A DNA stretch of 64,000 nt from Hypomyces perniciosus (Eukaryota; Ascomycota; Sordariomycetes; Hypocreales; Hypocreaceae). A program made the position numbers and the translations under genes. The notes beneath the pieces are model-generated. The model was not told the origin of the DNA. It did no database searches and worked only from the letters and a program-made list of their open reading frames with translations. Below, piece after piece: positions 34,091 to 45,451 of this stretch. Where the stretch lies: NCBI GenBank assembly GCA_008477525.1, contig SPDT01000001.1:3658001-3722000 (forward strand), given 5' to 3'. Within the stretch, counting starts at the first letter, position 1; every line of letters begins with the position of its first letter.

Positions 34091-36469
34091 AACACGTCTT
34101 AGATCTGATTGAATACGAATTACGTACTTCGTAACATACCTATTACTAGTACTAATAGATAGAAGAGCTTCTTGGGTTCTTAATCCCCGACGGAGATTTC
34201 ATCCCTGACACAAAATCGTACATGTTCCGAGTAACCGCCCGACAAGTTGCCGACTTGTCTCTTGGCTATGAACAGTCTAGAATATCCCTCCATAAAGATG
34301 TGCAAACCAACATGACACATATCACGTCTACAACGAGGGCTTGGCCTCAAAAGGCATAAATGATACGGGAATGCCGAGTCAATTTCAACCCAGAGACGTT
34401 CAAGGGGATGCGAAGTGATAGTTGAGATACTTGGGTAATATCACAAGTCCCCAGATGCATTAGTTATAAAACAAACCCCATATCAATAGTCTTCCCCAAC
34501 GAAAAGCCTATCCATCTAGCCAGACCGCTAGTAGAGTGATGATACAAAAGCAATCCACATCTTCACATGTAAGATGCAGATGCATCACATTTGTTATTGG
34601 TTCTGTCTCCTATAGCGGCAACGTCGCTTAGGTCCTCCGAGTATCGGGCCCGTATTGATCACGAACCGGTAATATGTTGGGTCGAGAATCTGAAGGCTGA
34701 ATGTTATTAATGACTATATTAATAATGACAAGCTCAGAAAGGAGAATGAGAGGTTGTTGTTTGTCTGACAAGGCAGATGTACTCCGTACATGCCCCACCT
34801 AAGGCCCGTTACAGCGGGTAAGACCCTAACCCTGACGCAGGGTGTGGGTATTCTTGGGAGCACGAGCACGACCTACTTGTGGTAAGTAGTACTAATACTA
34901 CGGAGTACTACTACTAGTATGTTGATTACCATTTTAAGCAATCCTTGGAGATGCAACTGTAACGTCGGCTTGATATCGGAAATATTCTACTCCGTAGATA
35001 GGTAGTACGGAGTAGTTGCTGCAGGCTGCAGGAATGGGGTTGGCGAGGCTGTGTCATGCTGCTCCTCCCCACATCAACCCGCGATCGGCTATTCAGCGCG
35101 CCTCGTGAAGATTTTCTATCTATTTTCCCGCAAGAAGGTTCTGGGGGATTCCTTCAAAGAAGACGATTCCACGGATTTCCAGATTAGTAATCGACGCCAA
35201 GGAGCTTTTTTAAGTTGTATATACTACGGTACGGAGTACATGCGGAGTGCGAAGTACTATTACATCCGAGTACTACTAGTAGTACGGAGTACGAAGTACG
35301 GAGTACGGACTTCCTTAATAGGTCGGTCTGTGGACTCCACTGCACGTCGTATCGAAGTGCTTAATTTATTAGGTCATCATTGGGCCAGCAACCGGCGTGG
35401 CTTGATGGTTGAGGCGAATGCTGCCAACTATCTGCCGTGAAGGATCTAGCTTCGCCATTAACCTGTAAGCAAGCCGCCCTCGGAAGTACTACTATTTATT
35501 CGGCTTTTGCCGGCTATGTATAGTTTGTATCTACGTAGTATCCATGTCTGGACTATGTCCTGATCGGCATGCGCCAGCGAGTGACGATGAGGCCGTGATC
35601 GGTATGGGTATGTGCCAGCGAGCCGACTGTTGAAGCGAGTCAATTGTGCGAAGCAGTACTCCGTAGTAGTTACGGAGTAGTTATGTAGACTATGTGCTCC
35701 GTAGATACTACTACGACTATGTACGAGCAAACTGAAGCGACTGGGTTTATTATGAGTTAACTCGGCTTCTCTCCTACTCGTAGTGCCATCTCTGACCCCC
35801 ACACGGTTCGACAAATCTGTGGCGCGCGCCCAGCTTGTCCATGTCAAGTGAAGGGCGCGCGCACGATTTACATATGTACATGGATGGACACTAGCATACT
35901 CGTATGTACTGTCTCCTAACCCCTACCCTGTCTGCCTTGGGTTGGGTCCTGACTTGTGACTCAAGCCAGGTCCGATGATTGTCCCAGCCAGTACTCTTTG
36001 AGACCTGCGAAGCCTGTCGAACATGGTAACTAGTCCATGCAAACCGACCAGTCTCTGACGCTCGGTCCAAGGGCCCGGCAGTCGGTCTCCCTGGGATGTG
36101 GGAGGAAGAAGACGAAGACGAAGACAATAAGGGTATGTATCTGGGGGGTCGCTCGTTGTTCACAAAACTGGCACCGGGCCGCTTTTATTAGTAGCACTCG
36201 GGAGCCGGATCATTCTGCATGTAAACCCCGGCGTATCTCGTTTTCCGTCAGGCTTGTTCTTTTGCAAATTTTAAGTTGACAAAGAGAAAGGATAATACTC
36301 TTGTTAAACGAAACGAAACGAGACGAAACGATACTGCTGCTGCTGCCGCCTTGCCAAGGGGAGGCCACTGAAGGAAGTAATCACCTCATCCCCAAAGTGG
36401 GACGGCTCGCTTGCCTTGGCATCACCTCCAGGTCTTTTTTTCGCCTTTGGATATTCGGCAACCCAATAC

Positions 36470-36494
36470 ATACATACATACATACATACATACC
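36470..36494 (+). repeat. (TACA)n microsatellite upstream of the homeodomain gene
   Basis: Six or so tandem ACAT/TACA units about 190 bp upstream of the start codon. Confidence 0.9.
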
Positions 36495-36680
36495 TACACT
36501 GCTTACTCCCTACCGACAGACCACTTACAGGTCTTGTACATCTTGTACATCTTCAGCCCTGCCACGCCCTTCCGGTGTCGAGTCTCGGTCTCTGGTTGGA
36601 TGAGCCGCACGCCTTTCACTTGTTGATAGGACTGTACTCCAGACCTCTGCGCCCTTCGATAGATAATCAACAGCTCCATC

Positions 36681-39600
36681 ATGACTGTCATTGACGAGAT
36701 GGATGAGATTGACTGGGAAAACAACGTCTCAGGCTTTGTCGGTGGCGCCTTTCCACCCCCAATGCTCAATACGAGCAACACGGCGGCGAATCAAGGCAAC
36801 ATTGATCTTGTCTTTGAAAACGCCAACGAAGATGATTTTAGTTTCTGCGCCCTTCAGCATTTCTCCCAGGCCGGCTTTCAGATACCCGCTCCCGAATCCA
36901 TCGCTGCCGCCGCGGCTATGGATATGGACCTGACCACGGATATCTCACCCCTCCTGTGGGCGACACCCGACCGTCCCTGTGCCCATTGTGTTCTCGGCGG
37001 CTACTCGTGCAAAAGGATTAGAGAGGGCGTTCACAAGGACTACTGCACCAGCTGTGTTACTCTCGGGTTCGAATGCAGCTTTGGAAGCGTTGCTCCAGAC
37101 AGACTCAGCCACGACGACTCCAGGCTCTCCTGGCCGAGCAACAACCCCATGAACACGTGCACCATCTCCCAAGAGGATCTGCTTGACATCCCACCCATGA
37201 AACCACTCAACAGCGCATCGTACATGGATCTATTAAACCTACCCGCAGGCTCAATCGACGATGGCATGGCTAGTACCAAGGCGGGCACGCCGGCCAAGAT
37301 TGGGGCTCGGTTCTCCAGAGAGTCGGTACGTATTCTGAAGAATTGGCTGTCGGCACACAACCGCCACCCTTACCCCAGTGACGAGGAGAAAGAGATGCTG
37401 CAGCGCCAGACGGGCCTCAACAAGACCCAGATCACCAACTGGCTTGCCAATGCCCGGCGCCGCGGCAAGGCCCAGCCTCCTCGATCTACCTCACCGCATG
37501 TAGGCAACTTGTCTGGCTCAATCGACATCCCCCAGAGACGGGGAACACCCGCCATGGAGTCCATGAACCCCTTGCAGCGTTGGGAGCACTCACCCCCTGA
37601 GCATGAACCAGCCTCTGTGACGGCCATTGCCAGGGCTGTCACTGCATCGTCGTCTGGCAACTCTTCAGGGCTCAATAGCCCATACAGTTTCAACTATGAT
37701 GACGGCTCAAACAAGTCGTGCTGTAACCAGTCTTCCGCCAGCAGTGTAGGCACTTCCCACTCTAGTGGCGGCTCCCTTCATTCTGCATATTCGCATGGCT
37801 CACGCAACTCGTGGGGCTCATTTGGCTCGGCACCCTTCAGCAGCAGAGGGCGTAGGCGACGCCGGAGGGCAACGCCAAAGACGGAGGGCTCGTCTTGCCT
37901 AACTACTCCCCTCAAGACCTTTCAATGTACATTCTGTACCGAGACTTTCAGGACCAAGCACGACTGGCAGCGTCATGAGAAATCGCTCCACCTGTCCCTA
38001 GAGAGATGGGTCTGCGCACCCGATGGCCCACGGGCTATCAACCCTGATACCGGGTTGCTGTCTTGTGTGTTCTGCGGCGAGGCGAACCCCGATGATGCCC
38101 ATATCGAGACGCACAACCACTCAGCCTGCCAGGAGCGGTCGCTCGAAGAGAGGACTTTTTACCGAAAGGACCATCTCAACCAGCACCTGAGGCTGGTCCA
38201 TAACGTCAAGTTCATGGAATGGGCAATGAAGACTTGGAAGGTGGCCACTCCTGAGATCCGATCGAGGTGCGGCTTCTGTGGCATCGTGATGGACACTTGG
38301 ACCATTCGGGTTGACCATCTGGCGGAGCACTTCAAGACTGGCTGCTCTATGGCGGACTGGAAGGGTGACTGGGGTTTCGAGGTCCCGGTGCTGGACATGG
38401 TCGAGAACTCGATCCCTCCTTGTATGCGGCCACTGAAATATCCCGTAGACCAGCTCAACGCATCTAACTTTTGAATACCATAGATCTAATTCACCATGAG
38501 CGAAATTCTCCTTTCCCGTACCTGGCTAGTCGAGCCTCACCTGAATCTCCCAGGAATGCCTACGAGCTGATCAAGCTGGAACTGGCTTACTTTGGTACCT
38601 GCTACTGGGAACAACACGGAAGACCGCCGACCGACGAGGACATGATGCTAGAAGGATGCCGTATCATCTATGCATCCGAATTGCTATCCCTGCAGGGCAT
38701 CGCGACACAGAACTCCTGGCTTCGTGACCTGATCATGAGCAACGAGGGAATCGGCAAGAAGGCGAGGTTCGGACCTCTCCGAGGCAGCGCTGAAAACAGG
38801 CTGCAGGTTCTCAAAATTAACGGCAAGGACAACCTTTTCGAGGCATGCCCCATGGAGATGCAACTGCACGAGTACGTCAAGGCCAAGACACTACTGGGTC
38901 TCACGACTATGGACGACGAGCTCCAGGAAGAAGCTAGGAAGATCGTCGGACGAGTCGAAGAGGTGTGCACGCACCCATCCGAAGCTGTTGCCAACTGGCT
39001 CTTGCGGCTAATTACAACTTCGACGGACTGGCTGGCTGCGTTCAGAAGGCGTGCGCATCTTCCCCGGATGGAGGATATCCAGAATAGAACTGTGCGATCC
39101 ACGGACCCGAACTCTATTGACTCCACCATTCATAACTACTCGAGACTAGAGCGCGAGCTGGTAGACTTCTTGAAGCGGCAGCGCTCCGTGGGCGTAGAGC
39201 CAACAGATGAGGGGCTTCAACGACAGGCTCGTCTCATTATATATGAGTTTGATGACGGATGGAACCAGACTGTTGCAGACAACATAGATTGGCTTGCGGC
39301 TTTCAGGGCTCGCAATCCCCCTGAAAGGAGAATGCCCGCCGCAGTAACATCACCTAAGTCTTCATCTAAAAGGGGTAAGCAGGGCTCTGTGAGGTCGGAG
39401 GAATCCTCGAATGCAGCCTCCATGCGACGACCAAGTGATCCCCTTGGCAAGCGTTGTATGGATGACTATACCAAGAGAGAGTTCCAAATGGGTTTAGACG
39501 AAAATGGTAACCAGCCCAAGACGGCGGCGAATCTGATTTCCGACGCCAACTGTTATCGCAGACTGGCCAAGGAGCTCAGGAGGTGGGTCGTGTCGACTAT

Positions 39601-40476
39601 GTCGCCGAAGAATCCAAATCAGCATATGCCTACTGATGACGAGCTTCGATATCAAGCTCGGTGGATTCTCTATGATGAGTAAGTCCTTCTGAATACCCTC
39701 CTCGTGACTAGGAGGGGATGTGCGCTGACACACTTTGCAGTGACGACCCATGGAACCAGACAGCAGCAGACAACGCTGAATGGCTTCAGCGATTCAAGAG
39801 AGACGTGGGTATAATAAAAGAGGCAGGTCCTGGTCTACCTCCAGGCTATGCATGGGCCATAGAGCAAGGTGGAACAGGCTTTGCGCCACCATACGCCTTC
39901 CCCAAGGGCCACCTCGAGCGCTTCGGCGACAATATTGAGGTAGCCATGAGAGACGGCGCCAAGTCATTTACAGCAGGGCAGTCTGCAGCCAACAGCTTCT
40001 TAGAGGAATTGACGTGGTCGCCCGAATGGAGGCCCGCAGTCGTATTCTGTTCGCGCGAGCTGGAACGGGGCTTGGAAGACTACGCCGAGAAGTACTTTGC
40101 TGAAACGGAGTGCATGCCGTCAGACGCGGCGCTGAAGATCAAGGCGAGGGAGATTCTCAAGTCTGAGAGCACAGCAGCGGATGATCCTGTGTTGTTGACG
40201 AAATTCAAGGCGAGGGTGCGGGATAAGCTACGCAGTACGGCGCGCAGTGATGACGATGATCCTAGAATGCAGGATCAGGATGTCGTGGAACGATTGCCGT
40301 CTGCGATGCCAACGAATATGGAGATCAACATCTCAGACGCGGAGCTGGATAACATGTTCAAGGACATGGTGGACTTTGAGTACGGGCTGGGGTCCACGGA
40401 GGGTATGGACGTTGATGGGGGTGTGAGTTTGAGAGTGACACCGACAAAGGAATCGGGGCCCTCTGTGTATGAGTGA
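36681..40476 (+). CDS. Large composite transcription factor: Cys6-like region, TALE homeodomain, C2H2 fingers and five CENP-B-like repeats
   Basis: Exons 36681-38421, 38484-39678 and 39741-40476 give 1,223 residues. What looks like two genes is one. The stop at 38472-38474 lies inside a 62-bp intron with a GTATGC donor, CTAAC branch and CATAG acceptor, and splicing restores the frame. Domains in order: a cysteine cluster at about 98-134 ([14 protein letters not shown]...[14 protein letters not shown]), a TALE/KN homeodomain at about 208-265 ([20 protein letters not shown]...[13 protein letters not shown]), C2H2-type fingers from about 414 ([20 protein letters not shown] and [21 protein letters not shown]), then five degenerate repeats of 60-70 residues (starting near 603, 700, 797, 931 and 1080). 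The clearest repeats contain [19 protein letters not shown] and [15 protein letters not shown], which resemble the CENP-B/Tc5-type helix-turn-helix. It is a nuclear DNA-binding protein; the target genes are unknown. Confidence 0.85.
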
Positions 40477-41868
40477 ACATGGAGGCCTCATGAGAAATGA
40501 ACGATGAGGGATGAAGGGGACTTGATTGGACATAAACCTTTATGACACGGACAAGGGCATAGTTTGTATATTGTGACGGGAAAAAGAAGGATCAAAAGGC
40601 ATAGCTGAAAGGGAATTTTCTGTATTCACGACTGGAAGACTAATCTCAACTTGACAATGATAAATCAACTTTTCCATACCAGTTTGCAAGTATTATGTAT
40701 GTCTCTGTACGAAGTACATGTTCAGGACCATAGGACCTTTTGTGAAAGGATTTTAGTCATTAGTCAAGCCGTTGAGACGTTGACAAGGAAGGACATTATA
40801 CCGTTGGATGGAGATGCTTATACGGGATATGGATACTACGTGCATGCAGTAAGGAGGAGGCAAGATGAACTGCGGGTTTTGGACCTGCATTGTGTGGTAT
40901 TTGCTAAGCCGGTGTGGGTATGTTGCACTATCTCGAGATCTATTCACACACACTATGCAATTCAGCCTGTGGGCTGACGATGATGCAGTTCACATGCATA
41001 TTGCACTGCAATTTTAGTCCCTCCAGAGATGGGTTCAAGACCGAATTAAAGTCCGCCAAGGCGATGACGCGCAACTAGATATATACAATCCTATGGATAT
41101 ATAGAGAGTTAGAGCAGCAAGACCAAGGCAAGGCATATTTTATCAGTACTGAGTATCAAGTCTATGGAGCGATTTTCGAGCGCTATACTAATAGTAGTAA
41201 GTAACAGCGAGAACTGATACTACTATTGGAATACGAAGTACTACTTCACACAAGGGTAGAACAATGCAACAGCACGAGTATTAGTATGTACTTCGTACTG
41301 CCTATGTGGATATGGGGTCATAATACTCCGTAGAGTGAGCGAACCTAAAAATATTCCATAATTCCCGATGCAGTAATAACCACTATTGGTAAACTATTAA
41401 AAACGACCCGTAATATTAATGCCTTTGTCTGTAGGAATGTTTGCATGTATGTAGTCAGCCAGTCTGTATACTTCGCCAGGGAAGCATTTTAGATTAGTAT
41501 TTCATCATATTCTGAGCATCAACCCGCAAAACACGTGCCACATGGTGGTTACATTGCATCGATTTTTTTTTTCTCCCCTTGTAGTTCTTGACCTGAGCGT
41601 TTCATTCTTTTTGCGAAGGGGTGCGAGGGAGGGGATCAAAAGTACGAAGCCGGTGGTGCATTTATTAATCACAGAAGCACACCCTCTCTCTCTCTCTCTC
41701 TCTCTGTCTCTGTCTCTCTGCATATTCTTCCTTTCCTCTTTTCCCAACACTGTTGTCGGCTGGATGTTCCGGATAAAGCAAGCGGCTCGGGAGGATATGT
41801 GAGGAGGCTCTGAACAGCTCGGGGATACTGCTTCGAATTGTCATCCAAAAAAAAAAAAAAAAACTACA
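40477..41868. other. Intergenic stretch, 1.4 kb
   Basis: No gene seen. It contains a (TC)n run at about 41683-41720 and a 17-base A-run at 41847-41863 just before the next start codon. Confidence 0.5.
41683..41720 (+). repeat. (TC)n microsatellite
   Basis: Tandem TC dinucleotides interrupted by two GTC units. Confidence 0.9.
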
Positions 41869-42630
41869 ATGCCAACCTATCTATGTCACGGCTTTCGGTG
41901 GACTCGCAAAGAGATCCGCTCCTTTGTGGTTCTGCAAAACATAGACGATGCCGCCCCGGACTGGATCATAGGCCGCAGAACATCGAAGGCCCTTCTCGAG
42001 CGATTTGGCAAAAAGTTCGATTTCTTACCACAGCGGCGCATTCCACCAAAATCGCCATGCGATCACCAGCAGCAACAACAATCACCACCACCAAAGGAGA
42101 AAAAGTCCATACATCAGGATGACGACTTTACAGTACCGCCATCACGGATTCCAGACTCCGAGGACAACGTCTTGACCAACGATTGGTCGCCCGTCAAGTT
42201 GCTGGAGGAATATGACCCTGAAGAGACGTCCGTCTCAGCAAGGCCGTTTGCTTACGTTGCGGACTATGCGATCCGCACTGATCTGAGCGCCGACATTTCG
42301 GAGGAGATGACCAAGTATGCGGCCCTGGTCAAGGAGAGGAACGAAGGAGACTGGTTCGAGAAGCTGAGGGATAAACTACAAGAGGGAGCACCCATTGGGT
42401 GGTACGTGGTGGTCAACGGGGATGAGGAGAGAGCTGCGCCTGACGTGCCCCAGGATGACGATGAGGCTGTGGATGTGGACTACGATGGAGAAGAGGAACC
42501 AACAACTGAACGACTAACAGCAACAAGAACAACACAGGGCGCGTCGCAGCCACGGAGTCTACGGCATAAGATATCGAGGGCAGGACTGCGGCGTCTCTTT
42601 GGAAAGAAATATCCCCCGGGTTCCGAGTGA
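41869..42630 (+). CDS. Conserved-looking hypothetical protein, 253 residues
   Basis: Single exon. The start MPTYLCHGFRWTRKEIRSF leads into FVVLQNIDDAAPDWIIGRRTS, a compact opening that I associate with an uncharacterised Pezizomycotina family. A short Gln run and a Lys/Pro-rich linker follow. A second ordered part carries DWSPVKLLEEYDPEE and GDWFEKLRDKLQEGAPIGWYVVVNGDE. The tail is acidic, then basic (SLRHKISRAGLRRLFGKKY). No signal peptide or membrane segment. Six bases upstream of the ATG sits a run of 17 A. I cannot assign a function. Confidence 0.7.
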   Translation: MPTYLCHGFRWTRKEIRSFVVLQNIDDAAPDWIIGRRTSKALLERFGKKFDFLPQRRIPPKSPCDHQQQQQSPPPKEKKSIHQDDDFTVPPSRIPDSEDNVLTNDWSPVKLLEEYDPEETSVSARPFAYVADYAIRTDLSADISEEMTKYAALVKERNEGDWFEKLRDKLQEGAPIGWYVVVNGDEERAAPDVPQDDDEAVDVDYDGEEEPTTERLTATRTTQGASQPRSLRHKISRAGLRRLFGKKYPPGSE

Positions 42631-43377
42631 ATGGATGCATTTCACTCTGTGTCTGGTATTATTTGGGTTCTTTTTCTTCTTCTTTTAGGCTGTGCGAGTC
42701 AAGGAGTCTACGGGTGGGTAATTTATGACGCTAAAACGACTGGGAGGGCTGAGATATGGCTTAGTATTATGTATTAGTAGAAGTAGTATTAGTTAGTATT
42801 ATACATAGCTTGGATGGAGGATCTCTCGTTGGGCCAACAATACGACGATAATTACTATCCGTATTTACCTGGTAGGCATACGTGAAGGTGCTAAAGTGGA
42901 GAGCAACAAATCGACGAAATGTGGGGGACAGCCATGTTGAAGACAAGGATAATCAATTCCTCGAGCATTTCAAACCGATCTTACGCGGCTTGATCGCAGA
43001 ATCAAATGAGCAATGCGCGTGTCGGTATGCTTCTGGTGTTTCTTTTGCTACTGACTTGTATAGATGCGAAGTATAACTGCATCCTCCCGCTTGGAGACAC
43101 CATGACGTCGTCCCGTCACGTGTAGCCGACCTCCAAGCCGATCTCCGAGTACCATGCAGGGGAACTTTTATTTCCCAGGAGAGCCTCTCTCTCTCTCCGT
43201 CTGTCCCTGGACCATCCCTAGCCAAGCCAATTAGTTGCTCCAGCGCGCCAAGGAGGCAGAGGGTGTTTGTTTGTCCGCCCTCTGGACCGACCACTCTCGC
43301 ATTCGCATGGCGTCGATCCTGATCGCCAGCTCGCAACGTCGTCGCCTCGTATCAGCTCCCCTGTCCAGCGGCAGCCG
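42631..43377. promoter_or_regulatory. Intergenic region and leader of the MFS gene, with an upstream ORF
   Basis: About 0.75 kb. A CT run lies near 43185-43200. A 24-codon upstream ORF at 43307-43381 ends in TGA overlapping the MFS start (ATGA). No other site recognised. Confidence 0.5.
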
Positions 43378-45247
43378 ATGACCTTCCACCAGCACGGCGA
43401 CGAGTCCCCGTCGTTTGCCCAGACGGGGGCCGAATTCAACCTCGACGATAGCGACGTCTTCGATGAGGACGAGGACGACGATTTGCGGTCCCAGGTTGGT
43501 GGCGGCGCAGAGGCGTATGAGCTGGTGAACAAGCGGGACGCGTCGAGGGGCCGTGGTCATGGCCATCAGCTCGAGAGTCAAAGGAGGGAGCGCTTTGAAG
43601 GCGGTCACGATAATGGCCATGGTGGACAACCAGGAGCTGGAGCTGGAGCTGGAGCTGGACGAACAAGGAGTCGCGCTCTCAGTACGAGCACCGTGGAGAG
43701 CTTTCAGCTATACACCCCTGACGAGGAACTCGCCGTGAGGAGGAAATTCGACCGCAAGCTGGTCCTCTTCGTGGCCTTGCTCTACATGCTAAGCTTCCTG
43801 GACCGGTCCAGTACGTCCCTGTGCCAACTTCTGCTTGAGAGTCGCTAACAAACTGCGTCTAGATATCGGCAATGCCCGTATTGCTGGCATGGACGAGGAC
43901 CTCCAATCCGACCCGCCCCGCGACAACTGGTACGAGTGGTCCCTCACGGCCTTTTACATCTCATACATTGCCTTTGAGTGGATGTCGTTGCTATGGAAGA
44001 TCATTCCCGCGCACATCTTCGTCTCCATGACGGTCCTAACATGGGGCCTCACCGCGTCCCTGCAGGCCGTTGCGGTATCGTACCCGATGCTCATTACCTT
44101 GCGCGTCCTGCTAGGCATTGGAGAAGCTGGCTTCACGGGGATCCCGTTTTATCTGAGTTTCTTCTTCAAGCGACGGGAGCTGGCCTTTCGGACCGCCATC
44201 TTCATTTCAGGTATGAAGCGTACCCCTTTCCTTAACAAGGCCCGGTCAGTCGACTAACTTGATCGCATAGCCGCACCTCTCGCGACAAGCTTTGCGTCCA
44301 CACTCGCATGGCTCATCGTCTGGTTCGCACGACTCAGCCCTATCGCCTCCTGGCGTCTCCTCTTCCTCATCGAGGGCTTCCCCTCCGTCATCGTCTCCGT
44401 CATCGCATGGAGCGTCATCCCCGACTCCCCCCAAACAGCACCCTACCTAACCAAGCGCGAGAAGAAAGTCGCACGTCTCCGACTGCGCAATGAAAAAGCC
44501 GTCACACCATCCAAACCCTCTTCAGGCCTCAAGATCCGCGAACTCGGCGCCCTGCTGTGTGACCCCATCACCTGGATCACCCCAGCCATGTTCTTCCTCA
44601 CCAACATGGCTTACTCCTCCCTCCCCGTCTTCCTCCCCAAAATCCTCACCGAAATGGGCCACAGCGCTCTCACTTCCCAGGCCCTCAGCGCCCCGCCCTA
44701 TCTCCTCGCCTTCATCATCGTCCTCTTCACCGCGCACATGTCCGATCGTCTCGGCGTAAGAACCGTTCCCATCGTCTTCCACGCCCTCTCCTCCGCCTTT
44801 GGCTACGCCATCCTCGCCCTCTCTGAAATCCTCCATATCCCCCCTTTCATCCGCTATCTCGCCGTCTACCCCGCCGCCATCGGCTTCTTCAACGTCGTCA
44901 CTCTCGTCATCGCTTGGAACATCAACAACCAAGCGAACGAGAGCCGTCAGGGCGGTGGCTTCGCCTTGATGCAACTCATCGGCCAGTGCGGACCCTTGGT
45001 CGGAACCCGGCTGTACCCAGACCGTGACGCGCCGTACTACTCGCGTGGGATGCAGACGTGCGCATGGGCAATGTTCGCTGTGGCCATTCTAGCTATTATT
45101 CTCCGACTATACCTACAGCGTCAGAATCGGAAACTGGATGAGGCTGAAAATGAGAGAATTGCAGATGGCACAACGGTCGAAGAGGAGGGCTTGGTTGGCT
45201 CCAAGAAGAAAAAAAGACCTGCAGAGGCATTTCGGTATATGCTGTGA
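43378..45247 (+). CDS. MFS carrier of the anion:cation symporter (Dal5/allantoate-type) family
   Basis: Exons 43378-43810, 43863-44210 and 44271-45247 give 585 residues. A long charged cytoplasmic N terminus contains a Gly-Ala run. It precedes the first membrane helix (KLVLFVALLYMLSFLDRSNIGNARIAGM), whose FLDRSNIGNARIAG signature is the classic ACS motif and forms across intron 1. Later motifs include RVLLGIGEAGFTG, GFPSVIVSVIAWSVIPDSP and SGLKIRELGALLCDPITW. A late helix has WNINNQANESRQGGGFALMQLIGQCGPLVGTRLYP. About 12 membrane segments are expected. The family moves organic anions such as allantoate, nicotinate, pantothenate or biotin precursors. Substrate cannot be deduced. The start follows an overlapping upstream ORF. 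Confidence 0.88.
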
Positions 45248-45451
45248 TGAAAATATGTTTACGTACACAAATGCTGGGCATAGAAATCTTGGAGTTGGGG
45301 GCTACTTTTTCCTTGGATATACTAAGAAACGTCATGTGTAGATACACACGTTGAATGAACTAATATGTATTCTGCTTGCGCCTGCTCTACGTATCCTACC
45401 TATTGACTCTGAACAATTCCTCTCGCCTCATTGTCTCATTCATAACCATGC

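Larger units (their letters stand above)
33206..36680. other. Intergenic stretch, 3.5 kb, with dense palindromic words
   Basis: No well-supported gene. A minus-strand frame of 69 codons at 34090-33881 is protein-like but isolated (listed separately). The dispersed words are most concentrated at 34895-35310 and 35655-35720. Short repeats near the next gene include a CGAAA run (about 36308-36331) and a (TACA)n run (about 36470-36494). The last 400 bp or so are pyrimidine-rich and probably the promoter and leader of the transcription-factor gene. Confidence 0.55.

Noticed and set aside
34821..34850. Telomere-like CCCTAACCCT
   Set aside because: Only one and a half units, followed by a simple local inverted repeat. 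Not a telomere tract.
38471..39682. Independent gene starting just after the homeodomain frame
   Set aside because: The apparent start is not an ATG, and a 62-bp intron with good signals joins it in frame to the upstream exon.
44522..44974. Minus-strand frame of 150 acidic codons opposite the MFS gene
   Set aside because: Reversed Ser/Leu/Pro codons of the transporter give artificial Glu/Asp/Gly-rich text.
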